A DNA stretch of 64,000 nt from contig JACSYO010002062.1 of assembly GCA_016806645.1 (NCBI GenBank), forward strand, positions 3,055,501 to 3,119,500, read 5' to 3'. Source of the stretch: Ophiodon elongatus (lineage: Eukaryota; Chordata; Actinopteri; Perciformes; Hexagrammidae). The notes under the pieces were generated by a model that saw only the letters and a program-made list of their open reading frames with translations, had not been told where the DNA came from and searched no databases. Of this stretch, positions 1 through 12,061 are shown in pieces; the first letter of the stretch is position 1; each line of letters opens with the position of its first letter. The position numbers and the translations under genes are program-made.

Positions 1-40
1 TAGAAAGACTACATTCATAACCAAGTTACACTTCTCTTAC

Positions 41-3000
41 CAGTGCTCATGAAAGTCAAATGAAACGTATGTGAGGTTGGGGTTGTTGTAAAGCAGGACT
101 TGCTTCAGATATGCATCGCCAATTATCTTCTCGCGTCCAGTTTGATCCACCAAGTTAATGATGACCTGAAGACAATAAAAAAAGTGCCGTCATTCAGCCT
201 TGTGTGTACCATTTGCCTCTCAGCCTTTCCTTTAGAACACACCGAGATGCTAAATATAACAAGAAGTACGACTAGATTGGCTCATAACCGATAATAACAG
301 ATACCCAAGCATACACTCACCTGCGTCTTGTAGAGTTTAAGCTGTTCTTCAAAGTGAGCAGAAAAGTAAGACATGGTCTCCTTCTCTCCTGAAACAGATA
401 CATATGCATAAAAATTATTTCCATGTATTTGAACCTGGCTAAAGACACCAAGAGATCTATTTTACAAATAGTTATAACTTGGTGACAGATGGACGTTTCC
501 TTAGGAAGGTTTTTAATTCACCTGAAGTTACAGCAAATTCCCCCCCGTATCCAAATCTATAATTCCCCCATATCCCAGTCCCAAAAATAATTTTACAGAC
601 AAGTGGAGCAAGGACCAATGACCGACAAGATAATTATATTTGGTGGATTTGTACGACACAGACGGATGTATGAAACCCAAAGAGAACACTGGTACCGAAT
701 TAAAAAATGTTTAAAACAAAAAAGTGGAAGTGCACTTTACTCAAACAAAACCTCTGAGAGGCCGTGTGTGTTGGACTGTGTGCTGACCTTTCTCCAAGCG
801 TGGCCGGGGATTGTAGCGGTACCCCGCCTGGCTCCAGAAGACCGGCACGGAGCCACGGGTCTGTACAAAGGACAGAGTGTGGCTGTGCACGTGGATCAAC
901 TGCTCCGTCTCCACATAGTTAGCCACGTGGCCATCGGTATCCACTCCCCTGCGTTTGTACCGCATCCCTTTGGGAAAGGAGAATGCATCAACTCTATTCA
1001 TATTATTTATATCACAGGTCATGCTTCAATGGAGGAGAGTAAAAGCTAAATTGTTTGCCGAGTTACTCGAAGCCTTTGTGTGAAAGAAACCCTTTGGTGT
1101 GGGAACAATCGGTACTAATTACACAACATGCCCCGCATATTTGGCTCAATCGGAGCTCTGGCAGGCCCTTGCTCTGGGCCAAGCCAACAGCAACCGGGGC
1201 TTTACCTGCGCGGTGGCGGCTACGTCTGGAGATAAGGGCCACAGTAAAGCGGGGATGGATGTCATCGACACAGGTGACCTCCTGTGGGGGGGTCTCCGGG
1301 CTGCTCCGCTCCTCATCGGGTGTGTCGTTGTAGTTCACCACCAGTTCCTCCACCTGCACAAAGCCCTGGATGATCGGTATCACCCACAAGTCCACCTCTG
1401 GCACCTGGAGCATTCATGAAGGGAAAAATAACATCGGGACAAGAAGATTAAAATGCGGTCGGTCAGGTAAACAATGGAGCACTTTGCATCCGCAAAGTAT
1501 CTCAAAGTAGATAATCTTGTATAACTCAGAGCCGTTAGCCGTTCTACTCACATAGTATTTTCATACTCCTCTGATAAAGCTCTGGGTATTATCTGCACAT
1601 ACAACTGCGACGCTTACACAACAGGGCCAGCTGAGAGAAGCAAACCATAACGGTGCCACTCTATGTTTCTGTATGGGAGAGTTTTTACCTGAAGGTCAAT
1701 GATGTCTTGGATCATGTGTTTATTCCAGAAGAAACGGTCATCCACCTTCAACAAAGAATAACAATGACTGCAATTTCAGATGCAAGGGTTTTTGCTATAC
1801 ACTGCAAATATGCAAAACAAATAGGGCAACGGGCAAAGAGTTGTAAGTTTCTCCCCACACCTGTTTCCACAGGGGTAAGCTGGACTTTTCAGAGTCTCCC
1901 TGACGCTGCACAGTGTTTGTCAGGTCATAGGTCATGCTGTAGTAGAAGGAGTCGGAGTCCATGAATATCTTGTACAGCTCATCCAGCAGCCGCCTCTCCA
2001 GACGTTCCTTCTCTTTATTCTCCTTGACCTGGAAGGCAGGGGAATACTGGATTGGACGAGTGGATAGAAAAGAGCGATATGTTGAAAAAGCAAAGAAAGT
2101 AAAATCCTATGAAAGCCTTGAAGAGCGCGAAGGAAAAGTAGTGTGCCGCCTTGAGGATGACAGAATACATTTTAATGCAGTTACAACAACAAAATACCTT
2201 TTTCTTGATGGGCACAGCCACATTAGATTTGATCTGGCTGAAGGTTTTCATCAAGAACTTTGACTCATCTGGAGACGGGGCCAGTTTCTCCGGTTTATCG
2301 ATTCCAAAGTGATGCTTCTTGCAAAGCTGAAAAAGAGAATTTGCTGAGGACATTATACCCAAATTTGATTCCTCAAAACAACATATAAACAAAATGTTTT
2401 TTACTACCCACTACAAACAGCCAAAACCCCTACAACTAAAATATGTTACACTATATAGTTCTCATTTTCCTAACCCTAAGGCTGTAAACGATCTAACAGT
2501 TACATTGATCTAAAGGATTTCTAGGCACATCAGGGGTGGAACGATCATTCTGCAGCACAATGACGATGTGCAACAGGATGGGGACTAAAAGCCTAACGAG
2601 GAACGACCATCCACCTCCGTATTTACTCACTTGAAAATATTCTGTCTCACCATCCATGAAGCTCCCCTGAAAGACTAAAATCTTAGTAATATTCAACTGC
2701 CTTTGAGATCTCTTACACTCTAAATGTGTGAGTGAAAATAAAAATAATGTCTGATGCACACAGATACATTTAAATATAATAATTAAATACAATTTCACAT
2801 TCTCACAAGTATAATGATTGCCGGGGGGGTGAATGCGTGATTAAAACACAAGTACGTGAACACTGCTCCTCACGTCTCACTACAGCAGTAGTGTACACAC
2901 CTCCAGCTCCAGCTCCAGAGGCTCTTCGTCAGACAGAGGAATGACGGCGATCTTGGTGATCTTGTAGACTTTGTGGCCGCCCGGTAGATTGCCCACCAGT

Positions 3001-4276
3001 GCTTTCTGTCGGATTAATACGAGGCCCAGAGGAAGGTCTGCCAAGAGGAGAAAGCAGAAGGGGGAGTTGCGTCATGGGTGCAGAATTCTTCACATTCTGA
3101 GAGGTGTGAAGAAAGCAGCTGCCCACTGGCCATTAAATGCAGATAATTTTAATAAAAAGGTAACACATGACATCTGGGAACAAGATATCGAAACCACGTT
3201 AATCTATGTGAATTACTTGAATTATATAATTGCTCGTGGGTTTTCTTGTGAAAAGTATACGGTTTGATCGCAAAATCCGTACCATGAGGCGCATAGAGGC
3301 TCGGCATCAACAAGATCAGATTTATCATGGATGGAATCATCACCATCAGCTCACTCGGCTTCATAACAACACAAATTCCAAAGTGCGTTCACACATTTTC
3401 TAACACCTTTCCTCATGAGTAAGAAACATGTTATGCACTGGATGATTTAGTTACTCAAGCGTCCACTGCACACAGATGGGAAATACTGATAAGAATATGT
3501 GTGCTTGCTCTGTGCAAAAGAAACGCACAGCTAAGCAGGAAATGTTCAAAAGGGTTCGTCATTCTCTACTTACCCGTGTGAAGCTGTATCTTTCCAATGA
3601 CGCCTTCGACCAGACCCAGACACACTGGATTCCAAGCCAACAGCAGGTCGGTTGCTGAAACAGAAATGTGAAGATGAAACATCAGAAAAGTGGCGTCATA
3701 AAAACCCGCTCAGCAAGCACATGCTTGAGATAAGACAAACAGCCAGGGTGAAAAGTGACACATGCAAGCACAGGGACACTTTGTTTATTGTGGTCCACAG
3801 TTATTTAATGAAAGGTTCGAGGATTTGTGCATCTCTTCTTTAAACTGAAACGGCGTAATAGTCACACTAAGACTGAGTTAACCAAACTGAAAGTACCTCA
3901 AAACCGTTGTGGTTGGGTGACTCCATGGTAACACAAAATGTAGTTTTTTTTTTTTTTTTTTAAATACCCAGTAAAACCACTCTTAACCTCAAACACATGG
4001 TGTGCTCACATTTTGAAATATCAGGACAAGTGCGAACTCGGTGACTCATAGAAAAACTGGAATGCGTTCAGCATTGGTGACTGATTAAACGTGATAGTGG
4101 AGGAAATTGGAAAAGTGTGAGGGGTGTGGCGAAGGTTGATGGAAGTTAAGTGAAAAGCAGCCTCAGACAATGACTCTTCCTGTTCTACCAGTCGGAACAT
4201 TTTGCGTACAGGGGAACCGGAGAGGGACCACAGGAAAAGGTCTCGCAGGAAAAAAGAAACACAAAACAATAAATAT

Positions 4277-4367
<91 letters not shown>

Positions 4368-5347
4368 GTTTTGAAAATAAAACAACATCTTCACTCAACA
4401 TGTGTAACATCATAGAACTACTTCACCGTTTGCTAGGGAGTGGAAACCCAGTGAGGAGTGGAAACCCGTTTTTTCCAATTAAATAATGAAACAGTGGTGC
4501 AACTAAAACCCTGTTCGGGATGGCTGCACAGCCACACAACTCCTACTGACACGCGCTGCCTTCTGGCGACTCTCAGGACAATGTGTCATTTCCCAACCTT
4601 CATTCAAGACTAACTTCATGAGCACTTCTTAGTCACAGCCGTGAGCCGCAGCAGCACTGGGGCTGTGTAAATGTGACTCCGGTGTAAGGCCACGAGCTGC
4701 TTCACACACACACACTTTAACACGCCTGTACCTGCACTCATTGTACTACGTCACAATGGGAATTTGTAATTATTTACTATATTAGAATAGTACATCTGTC
4801 ATAAGTCTAGCAGTTCATGTGAAAGATACTTTCGCCTCCTTACAACCCCGTCCTGTGTTTGCCGGTCGAAAGAGTGAGGTGCACCCTTCGGAGTGTAACT
4901 CCTGGAGTGTGTTCGGGGTGTTGCCGCCGGAGTGAGACGGACACTTTAAGGTGTAATGGCGCGGCCAACTCTCTCCATCTCGCCGTGAAAACCACCGACT
5001 CGTTTAGTTTGACTCAGCCGGGTTGTTACGTGGTTACGGTAACGCTTTATTTCAGAGATTAACGAGCAGTTACGAGTGTGAGATTAGACTAAACGGCCGA
5101 GGTGCGCTGTGACGTTAAAGACGCCGCGGTAATAATGTCCGTCAGCTCCAGACAGGCCACGACAACAACACGGCTTTTATCTGAAGGTGAACCCGCCTTC
5201 TACCGGGTAGTTTGAGCTAAGCGGTGCGGGGAGCCGTCCTCAGTACATACCCGGTCTGACGGTCACGGTCCCGTCCTTTCGGCTGCACCACAGAGCCTGG
5301 TCCCCGCTCTGGAGGATGTACTCGTCTTTGGCTTGGAACAGCTCCAT
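41..5347 (-). CDS. inpp5f: inpp5f (Sac2) phosphoinositide phosphatase, first ten coding exons; 3' part off the left edge
   Basis: Family role: Sac-domain inositol 4-phosphatase (Sac2) on endosomes. Coding exons in transcript order: 5251-5347, 3574-3654, 2901-3037, 2198-2326, 1861-2028, 1689-1745, 1206-1404, 788-967, 321-388, 41-165. All have GT-AG borders and compatible phases, giving 413 codons so far. The protein starts MELFQAKDEYILQSGDQALW, followed by ATDLLLAWNP, HHFGIDKPEK, SFYYSMTYDLTN, RSRHRAGMRYKRRG, SVPVFWSQAGYRYNPRPRL and YVSFDFHEHC, closely following vertebrate INPP5F. The first ATG in exon 1 (5345-5347) matches the family N-terminus. The window contains the N-terminal Sac region only; the catalytic CX5R loop and the hSac2 domain would lie to the left of base 41. 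The first exon sits in a GC-rich promoter. Identity is very secure; the full transcript cannot be seen. Confidence 0.96.
4269..4364. repeat. (TA)n microsatellite in inpp5f intron 1
   Basis: Nearly uninterrupted TA dinucleotide tract of about 95 bp. All open frames across it are low-complexity YIYI artefacts. Confidence 0.95.
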
Positions 5348-5750
5348 TTTGTCCCTTTGACGTGACACAAACGCGGCTCCACTCGCCGGCCGGACAGCCG
5401 CACTCAGGTACGGATCAACTTCCACGTCCCGGAGGCTGCGTGTGGCCAGAGAGCGACCGGCTAGCTGCGGTTAGCTCGCTCCCCCGCGGGCTGGTGAGCT
5501 ACGGCAGCTAGCTACCTCGCGAGCTCGCGGCGGCGAGATGCGTGTCGGAGTTGTTTATCCCGTTTCTACGCATAATGGTAATTCAATTCCCCCTTTTCTT
5601 CCACCGGAGAAGCGGCCGCCCTCACGCAGTCATGCCGGACAGAGCGGAGCCGGAGACGCGTCAGTGAGCGAGGTGTCCCGGCGGCTGCGTGGACCTCAAG
5701 ACGTAACCGACGGTTTCCTGCTCTAAACAATGACACGTGACCGGCTCCGT
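4850..5750 (-). promoter_or_regulatory. GC- and CpG-rich promoter region of inpp5f
   Basis: CpG dinucleotides are much denser here than in the AT-rich flanks, and the block covers the first coding exon and upstream sequence of inpp5f. This is what a CpG-island promoter of a broadly expressed vertebrate gene looks like. No TATA box is evident. The exact transcription start cannot be fixed from sequence alone. Confidence 0.6.
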
Positions 5751-7319
5751 CACAAGTCCTGCGCGTAAACGTGTTTACATCCTCCAGTACATACATTATG
5801 AGAGTCATCGTGAATTATATGGGTAATTATTGATGTGATGTAATTTATATGTTGAAGACACTATATGTTATTCACTAGTCTCCACATTCTGATGGAAGTG
5901 GCAATCAAGAATGTTGTGGCTTTTACCAGCCATTATATCGCCTTTATTTGTCTTTTTTTAATTAAATAATGTGATGCATATACGTACTTCACAGTTACAT
6001 CACTGCTTGTTTAATGATAGTAAGGCTAATGCCAGTTGAATCTGGGGAAATTAGAGGATTATATGTAAAACAATCATCAAACAATAGTAATTAAGTCCCT
6101 CTTCTGATGTTACAGTTTGGGGTCAAACACACCACTTTAAGTGTCCCCATCCACCAAAGGAGGAAGGGGGCAACATTTTTCTCAGTTATGACTCATGGCA
6201 CTCTGAGATTCTTTTTGAATGAAAAGTGCGTTACAAATAAAATGCATTATTATTATTATTATTATTACTCAGTGGGGCTCTGAGGGGAAAAGGCCGGGAG
6301 CAGCTGACCTCAGACAACCGACCAAAGACAACCCTTGAGTGGAAAACTAGTCCAGACTCAAGTCAGCTGTTGGGGACACATCTTCACATCCTCAAGTCAA
6401 TTCTTGACCTGGTCTGTGGGAACACAAATATTAGTCAAAATCCATGTCAAATACGTTTTTATTTTCAAACATACCAACGTGACTTGCTTTCGACAATGCA
6501 TCAGTCTGCTACTCATAAACTGTGATTAACACTACGCCACAATCCATCATTTGTAAAGGTGTGTTAGGCAGTGACCCGTATACTTCACAGATGGCTTATG
6601 ATCGTATTATAGTGACAAATTACAACACAAACAATTAGCGTCATCTTGAAAATGATTTCAAGCCGTTTGAAAGTGACAGATTGATCTTCATCTCTTCAAC
6701 AATTGGCCAACTTCATCACGGTTGCCATTTTTAAGGCTTTTAGGCCGTTTTTGTGTGTTAGCGTCCTTACAGATTGTGGCTGTGATAGTTATACATTCTG
6801 ACAACACCAAGTGCTGATTGTCTAGACATCTCGAGTAAGATACACATCTCACATCCGTTTGTCATTGCACATTCATAAATGTACCAAAATACTATATGAT
6901 ATAAATACTGATATAGTGTTTGAAATAACAAGTAAACCAATGCACATACAAACACACATCAATCAAAACTTGTGTAACTTATATATTTCAAATGAAGTGC
7001 TGCTGATGCTTCAGCTAAATACATTTCAATGATGGCAAAGTGCAAAGACAGCAAAATCAGTAATGCACCAAAAAAAGCAGCATCTAACAAACATATTCAC
7101 CGTGTTCCGGGACAAAGCAGCTCCACCATGACCATGTGGCTATAAAGGGGGTGAAATGCTTTTTCTGTTGACTGAGTTTTGCAGTGAGTTCTGCTCTAAA
7201 AGCCCCAATGTTTGCACTTTTGTGTACCGACTGATTTGTTGACTGGATTAAGGAAAGCTCCGTACAATATTTGATCAAGACAAAAGGCAACCACACATAA
7301 CATTTCTTAAGAAAATACC
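5751..7319. other. Gene-free spacer between inpp5f and the bag3 3' end
   Basis: About 1.6 kb of mostly AT-rich sequence with no convincing exon on either strand. It contains a short ATT trinucleotide repeat at 6248-6267 and nothing else I can name. Confidence 0.6.
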
Positions 7320-7335
7320 TCTGCTTTTCTTCCCA

Positions 7336-7345
7336 TTTATTTATT
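7336..7345 (-). terminator. bag3 poly(A) signals (two overlapping AATAAA)
   Basis: On the minus strand two overlapping AATAAA hexamers (7336-7341 and 7340-7345) lie about 365 bp downstream of the bag3 stop codon. They are the nearest canonical signals and imply a short 3' UTR. Cleavage would be a little to the left. Confidence 0.55.
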
Positions 7346-7566
7346 AAAAGGCCTCTTATTCAAACTTCAATTTGACTAGAGATTGTTGACGACACCTCGA
7401 TCATGACAGCTGTCTTATTATGAAGACATTGGCACAACATAGAAGGCAACAACATCGGCTTGAAAAACATGATCGCACTGAGCTACCATCAAGTATGTGC
7501 TGAATGGCAGTAAATACCAACACCGTTAATCAACGCATGCAACTTCCACAAATGCTGTAGATAGAG

Positions 7567-7626
7567 GAGGAGGTGGAGGAGGAGGAGGAGTAGTAGTAGT
7601 AGGAGGAGGAGGAGGAGGAGGAGGAG
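7567..7626. repeat. GGA/GTA purine-rich trinucleotide repeat in bag3 3' UTR
   Basis: Run of GGAGGA units with a short interruption of GTA units, lying between the bag3 stop and its poly(A) signals. Confidence 0.85.
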
Positions 7627-7707
7627 AGTTAGCCGGGTCGGGCTCGTTCACTATCAAATATAAAGCAGGTTATCCTTCTCCCCTCTTGATTACGAAGTGT
7701 GAAGTCA

Positions 7708-10700
7708 TTATGATATCTCCTTTGCCAGCTCCACGTTTTCCTTGGTGATCATTCTGGGCTCTCCTTTCGGTGTCAGGTCGTCTCCCTCCATCGCCGTCTC
7801 GCTCCCAGGCCTGGCTGGCTGCTCCTCCAGTTGCTCCAGTTCTTCCAGTATGTTCTGAACCCGGCGGACTCCGTCCCGTCGTGCCTGCCGCACATCTACA
7901 CGACCCTCTGGGTCAACCGTGTCCAGTGCTAGGAGCTCTTTGGTCAGCAGCTCCTCCAGTAACAAGTACTTCTTACCGTTCTTCTTTCCGTCAAAGCATC
8001 TCACCTCCTGCTCCAGCTTAGCAACCCTTCCGACTATCTGCTGCACCTTCGCCAAGCCCGGGTGGACTGGGCACTGGGCGGCTGGTTCAGCCTCAACCTT
8101 TACAGGTGGGACCTCTGGGGGATCGGGCGTCATGTCCTGGGGCTCGGGCTTTGGAGGTATTTGAACTGTGATATCTGCAGTGTGTTGTTGTGGCTGTTCT
8201 GGTTTCTGGGGCGGCTGGGACGGTGGCTGTGACTGCGTCAACTGTTCGGGATGCTGAGGCTGTGGAGATGTCTGAGGTGGTGGGTGCTGAAACTGTTGCG
8301 GTTGCTGAGGTTGCTGAAACTGTTGTGGCTGTTGGAACTGTTGAGGTTGCTGAAACTGTTGTGGTTGCTGAAACTGTTGTGGCTGTTGAAACTGTTGTGG
8401 TTGCTGAGGTTGCTGAAACTGTTGTGGCTGTTGGAACTGTTGTGGTGGCTGAAACTGTTGTGGTTGCTGAGGTGGGTGGAACTGTTGAGGTTGTTGAGGT
8501 TTTTGGACTTCAGCTTCCGTGTGCAACGGCTGGGGGAGCTGCGCGTTCTCGGGTTTCTGCTGAGGGCCTAGTTGCTCCTGCTCCATTTTCTGGGGCGGGT
8601 CTCTGGTGAGGACGTGCTGCTGTGCCTTTAGAAGTTACAAAGAAGTCGTCACAATCTAGGTCAACACATACTGATAAGAAAAGGCTCACATTTTTGAACA
8701 TGAGGAAAGTTCCAAGTGAAAACACACACACACACAAAATAAAAACTTACCTGTGGTCTTTCTCCCAGCACCTGCGTTACAATAGGTGACTGGCTCCTAA
8801 TATGAGGTTGGAGGTGAATAGAAGTGGCGTCGCGATGCTGGGGAATCAGTACCGGAGAGGCTCTTTCCCGGGGAGGCGGCATCGCTGCAGAGTAGCCAGG
8901 CCATTCGTCGCTCTGAAGGCGATAGAAGGGCTGCTGGTGCTCCGAGTAGGGGACGCGCTGAGAGTAGACGGAGGGGTTCAACTGAGCCTGCGTTTGTGTT
9001 TGGCTGCCTCCTCCTCCTCCTCCTCCTCCTCCTCCTCCTGCTCCTGCTCCTGCTGCTGCTCCTCCTCCTCCTCCTCCACCCTCATGGATCACTGGGATGG
9101 GGATGTAACCTGCTTGAAGACCAGTGCTGCTGGGCCGCGGGGGTTGGTGATGCGGGACAGTGTAAACCTAGAAAACAGAGCAAATTGAAACAGCGAAAAT
9201 CCCATATTTGGTCATTTAGTTTGCATACAAATACTGCAGTATACAAGTCCTGCAGCATGCATATTCAAATCATCCTACCTCTGCTGTTTGTGAAACAGGC
9301 GAGCTGGCCTTTCCGGGCTCCACGGGGCAGCTATCTGGAGGTACATGCAAAGGGGATCGGGGCCTGCAGTGGAGCCCCGGCGTCGGGGAAGGCGTCCGCC
9401 CGTCGGACCGGATATTCTGTGCAGCGGTTGGCTGGATGTAGGAATAACACGGATGCTGTTGCTGCCTTAGTTCCGCGCCCTCGTGGAAGACAGGGATAGG
9501 AACGTAACCTGGGCGCAGAATGGGGTGCTTCATCTCCCTCACAAAGGTTTTCTGTAACTCCTGGGGGCTTGGTTCTGGTGGTATGTTGGGTCCATTGGCT
9601 GACACTTCCCTGACCTGAGACACGGCCAACAGTAGATTGTTTTAATAGGTTATTATTTCTATTACATGATCCAGCAAAGGAAAACAACTAAATAAAATAC
9701 TCTAGAATGCCGAGGGACATTTTAGGCAACACTAGCATTGGTTTCTTTACTTTAAAAAAAAAAAGTTATTAAACAATTTAACCACAAATATTTTGAGTCA
9801 TTTACAGTTAACACTACAACCTTGGCTGAAATTATGAACCTGAAGCCCAAAAAAAAGATCAATTATGACCAAATATCAAGCATTTCGACAGGTGATTGTC
9901 TTATTTTGAGCAAATAAAAGTTATAAAAACTATTATTAAAAAAAACTTGCTCTTCTTGCGTAAAGGAAGTAACACCACTTTCATCTGAATTGTATTGACA
10001 CTTGCTTGTCTCCTCCACTCTAAGATTTAGATATAAAATAAAGTAAATCCAAAACTAAACAGCTCAACATGTCGTCTGCAAAAACTTATTACAGACATAC
10101 AACCGAATGTTTTTCAAAACTTGGAGGTATTTTTTAATAGGAAAGCTCTCTCAGACCTGAGATAACCGCAAAGGTCACAGGTTGAAATGTGACACAGGGG
10201 GACGCCAAATGTCTCACCTCTATTGAGTATTTGATAAATGAAGTGAGCCTCTGATTAACGTGGACTTGCGCTCATTCGCAGTCAGACAACTGCTAAGTTT
10301 GTTTGTGAAACTGAGCTCCACGAAAAGATTCACCTGGCCGTATCATCCCACTCACAACGGTTCGGCTCACCCTCCAAACTAACATGTTAACAGCTAGACA
10401 TCATTAGGGCACACAAGGAATTTCCTCCTCTTGTCAGTCTCACTTGACCACACCTGTGCTGCTCCAGTACCATGAAACAGAGTATAAATAATACCACAAC
10501 ACATCTGAATGCATACCAAACTTATATTCCCACTGAAAGGGACTTACTACTTACTTAAAAATAGCACAACATCTCCCTAAATACAACAATGGCACTATCA
10601 ACAGGCGGCTTGATGTCCAGACAATGAAGACTCGTCAGGAATAATGTGTATTTATATTAAACAAAATATTTAAAAAATATTTTTTTTATTGTTCTAATAG

Positions 10701-11865
10701 TGTACTAAGTGACTATAGACACCTGCAAATGGCAGCTGTGGAGCAACAAGTCTTCTGGTAACTCAGCACTCTGTCAGTGACCTTCTACCTCTGGCCACTA
10801 ACTAACACCAACAAAAAAGGAAAACGGCATTTATATGTAAACCAGTGTCAACTCCGCTCTCAGACAAAAGTTACTAAGTAGCTGTGAACGACCCTTTTGC
10901 CCTCTGCCGTGTCTGTGCGGGACACTCGCTGCCAGCGCCGTTGCACCCATTTTATCCCCCGACAGCTGTGTCTTTCTAGCAGATTCTTCGGGACACTAAC
11001 TTTGGACAACACGGTCTCTCTCCGAGACGAAAGATTACCAACTGGCCGCCTGTCAGGTTGACATCCCACACGGAGGGGTGGGAGTGGGGGTGGGGGGTTG
11101 TTTTTCCTCTGCAGACCTGTACGTTTTGTTGTCGCCACATGTATTAAATCCTCCTGCTGTCGCACAGTCAGAGCCCGCGGGCCAGAGCGCGAGCGGCAGC
11201 AGCCTCACGCCTCAAAGCCTTGTAAGGGAAAAAGTTTAATACGAGCTGGACGTCGCGGATGTTTTTTTTGTTTTTTCTCCCCACCGCGAAATTAATTGTG
11301 ATTTAAAATGCCGCTGGAAGCTCGAGCATAGGTGAGCCCGCGCACGCGGCCCGGTGAGTCAGCGGGTAATAATAGTGTTAAGATCATGACACGGGCACAT
11401 AACGGGGCCGCTCACCCGTTATAATGGGCTTATGAGCTGTCCGCGAGGGGGGAGGCGGCGGAGCCCAGCAAGGCCTCCAGTCAACAAGATTAATGGACAA
11501 CAGGGATGCGGCGCCACGCTTTCCCTTCCGCGGCGCAACAAAAACAAATAAAACACAAAACACGCACTGGCTCGATATGAAAAATATTTTTTTTTTTTTT
11601 TTTTTTTTTTATAAAGTAGCCGCTGCAGAAGTTGTCCAGCCGTTTAGCCGTCAACGCGCACGAGCCAACTTTATCCCGCTCCCCCCGGTTTTACCTTTTT
11701 GGCGTCGTGTCGCGGGTCGTTCCAGGTCGTGGTGCGGTTGTTGTGGTCCACGAAGAAGGGCCATCCGGTCTGGGGGTCGATTTTGACCTCCCAGCCGAGG
11801 GGCAGCGGGTCGCTGTCGTTGTTGGCCGTCGTCAGTGTCGGCGACTGTGTCTTCATGCCGTTCAT
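7708..11865 (-). CDS. bag3: bag3, BAG-family co-chaperone 3 (WW + IPV motifs + BAG domain)
   Basis: Family role: nucleotide-exchange partner of HSP70, linking it through IPV motifs to small heat-shock proteins; drives chaperone-assisted autophagy and maintains the muscle Z-disc. Four coding exons: 11695-11865, 9279-9614, 8751-9167, 7708-8625, giving 613 residues. The WW domain (about residues 20-55) shows LGWEVKIDPQTGWPFF and TTTWNDP with both tryptophans. The two IPV motifs are GYVPIPV (about 93-99) and GYIPIPV (about 188-194). A Pro/Gln-rich segment contains FQQPQ repeats, and the BAG domain (about 495-575) contains KKYLLLEELLTKELLALD and DPEGRVDVRQARRDGVR. Exon 3 has long Gly/Ala runs. The start is the first ATG of the WW exon, followed by MNGMKTQSP. 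It is divergently arranged with tial1 about 2.1 kb away, and the promoter carries a heat-shock element. Identity is very secure. Confidence 0.96.
8283..8500 (-). repeat. FQQPQ-encoding tandem repeat in bag3 exon 4
   Basis: Degenerate tandem repeat of about 15 bp units on the minus strand, encoding repeated QQFQQPQ blocks before the BAG domain. The frame is preserved. Antisense frames over this tract are Leu- or Val-rich artefacts. Confidence 0.9.
9615..11694 (-). other. bag3 intron 1 (2.1 kb)
   Basis: Intron between the WW exon and the first IPV exon. Donor GTAAAA follows AAAAAG, and the acceptor precedes GTCAGGGAAG. The right-hand part is CpG-rich and holds a T-run at about 11586-11610. I see no further exon. 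Confidence 0.75.
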
Positions 11866-12060
11866 GTTGCTGCGGCGGACGGGTACTGAAACATGTTTCT
11901 CTCGGCGACGGACGCTTTAAAGATTCCTTGAAGTGACGTGGGAAAAGTGGGCTGGAAGTTTCTCGAAATAGCCGGGTGAATGTCGGAGGCGGACGGCGCT
12001 GGATGCCGTGGCACGGGTTCCCGAACCTGCTATGTCGCAGACCCCCCGCCCCCCCAAACA
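11340..12060 (-). promoter_or_regulatory. GC/CpG-rich bag3 promoter and first exon region
   Basis: CpG-dense block covering the first coding exon and the proximal promoter of bag3. No clear TATA box. A perfect heat-shock element lies inside it. Confidence 0.6.
11955..11967 (-). promoter_or_regulatory. Heat-shock element upstream of bag3
   Basis: The plus strand reads GAAGTTTCTCGAA, a perfect three-unit GAAnnTTCnnGAA element. It sits 90 bp upstream of the bag3 start codon. BAG3 is a well-known HSF1 target in mammals, so this is a plausible functional site. Only the motif match is seen; binding is inferred. Confidence 0.75.
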
Positions 12061-12061
12061 T

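Noticed and set aside
3149..3364. Hydrophobic 71-codon minus-strand frame (MKPSELMVMIPSMINLILL)
   Set aside because: Lies between inpp5f exons 2 and 3, whose junction is fixed by family sequence; no similarity seen, so treated as intron.
4021..4486. YIYI-rich frames on both strands
   Set aside because: Products of the TA microsatellite, not genes.
8190..8609. Val/Glu- and Leu-rich plus-strand frames
   Set aside because: Antisense reading of the bag3 FQQPQ repeat.
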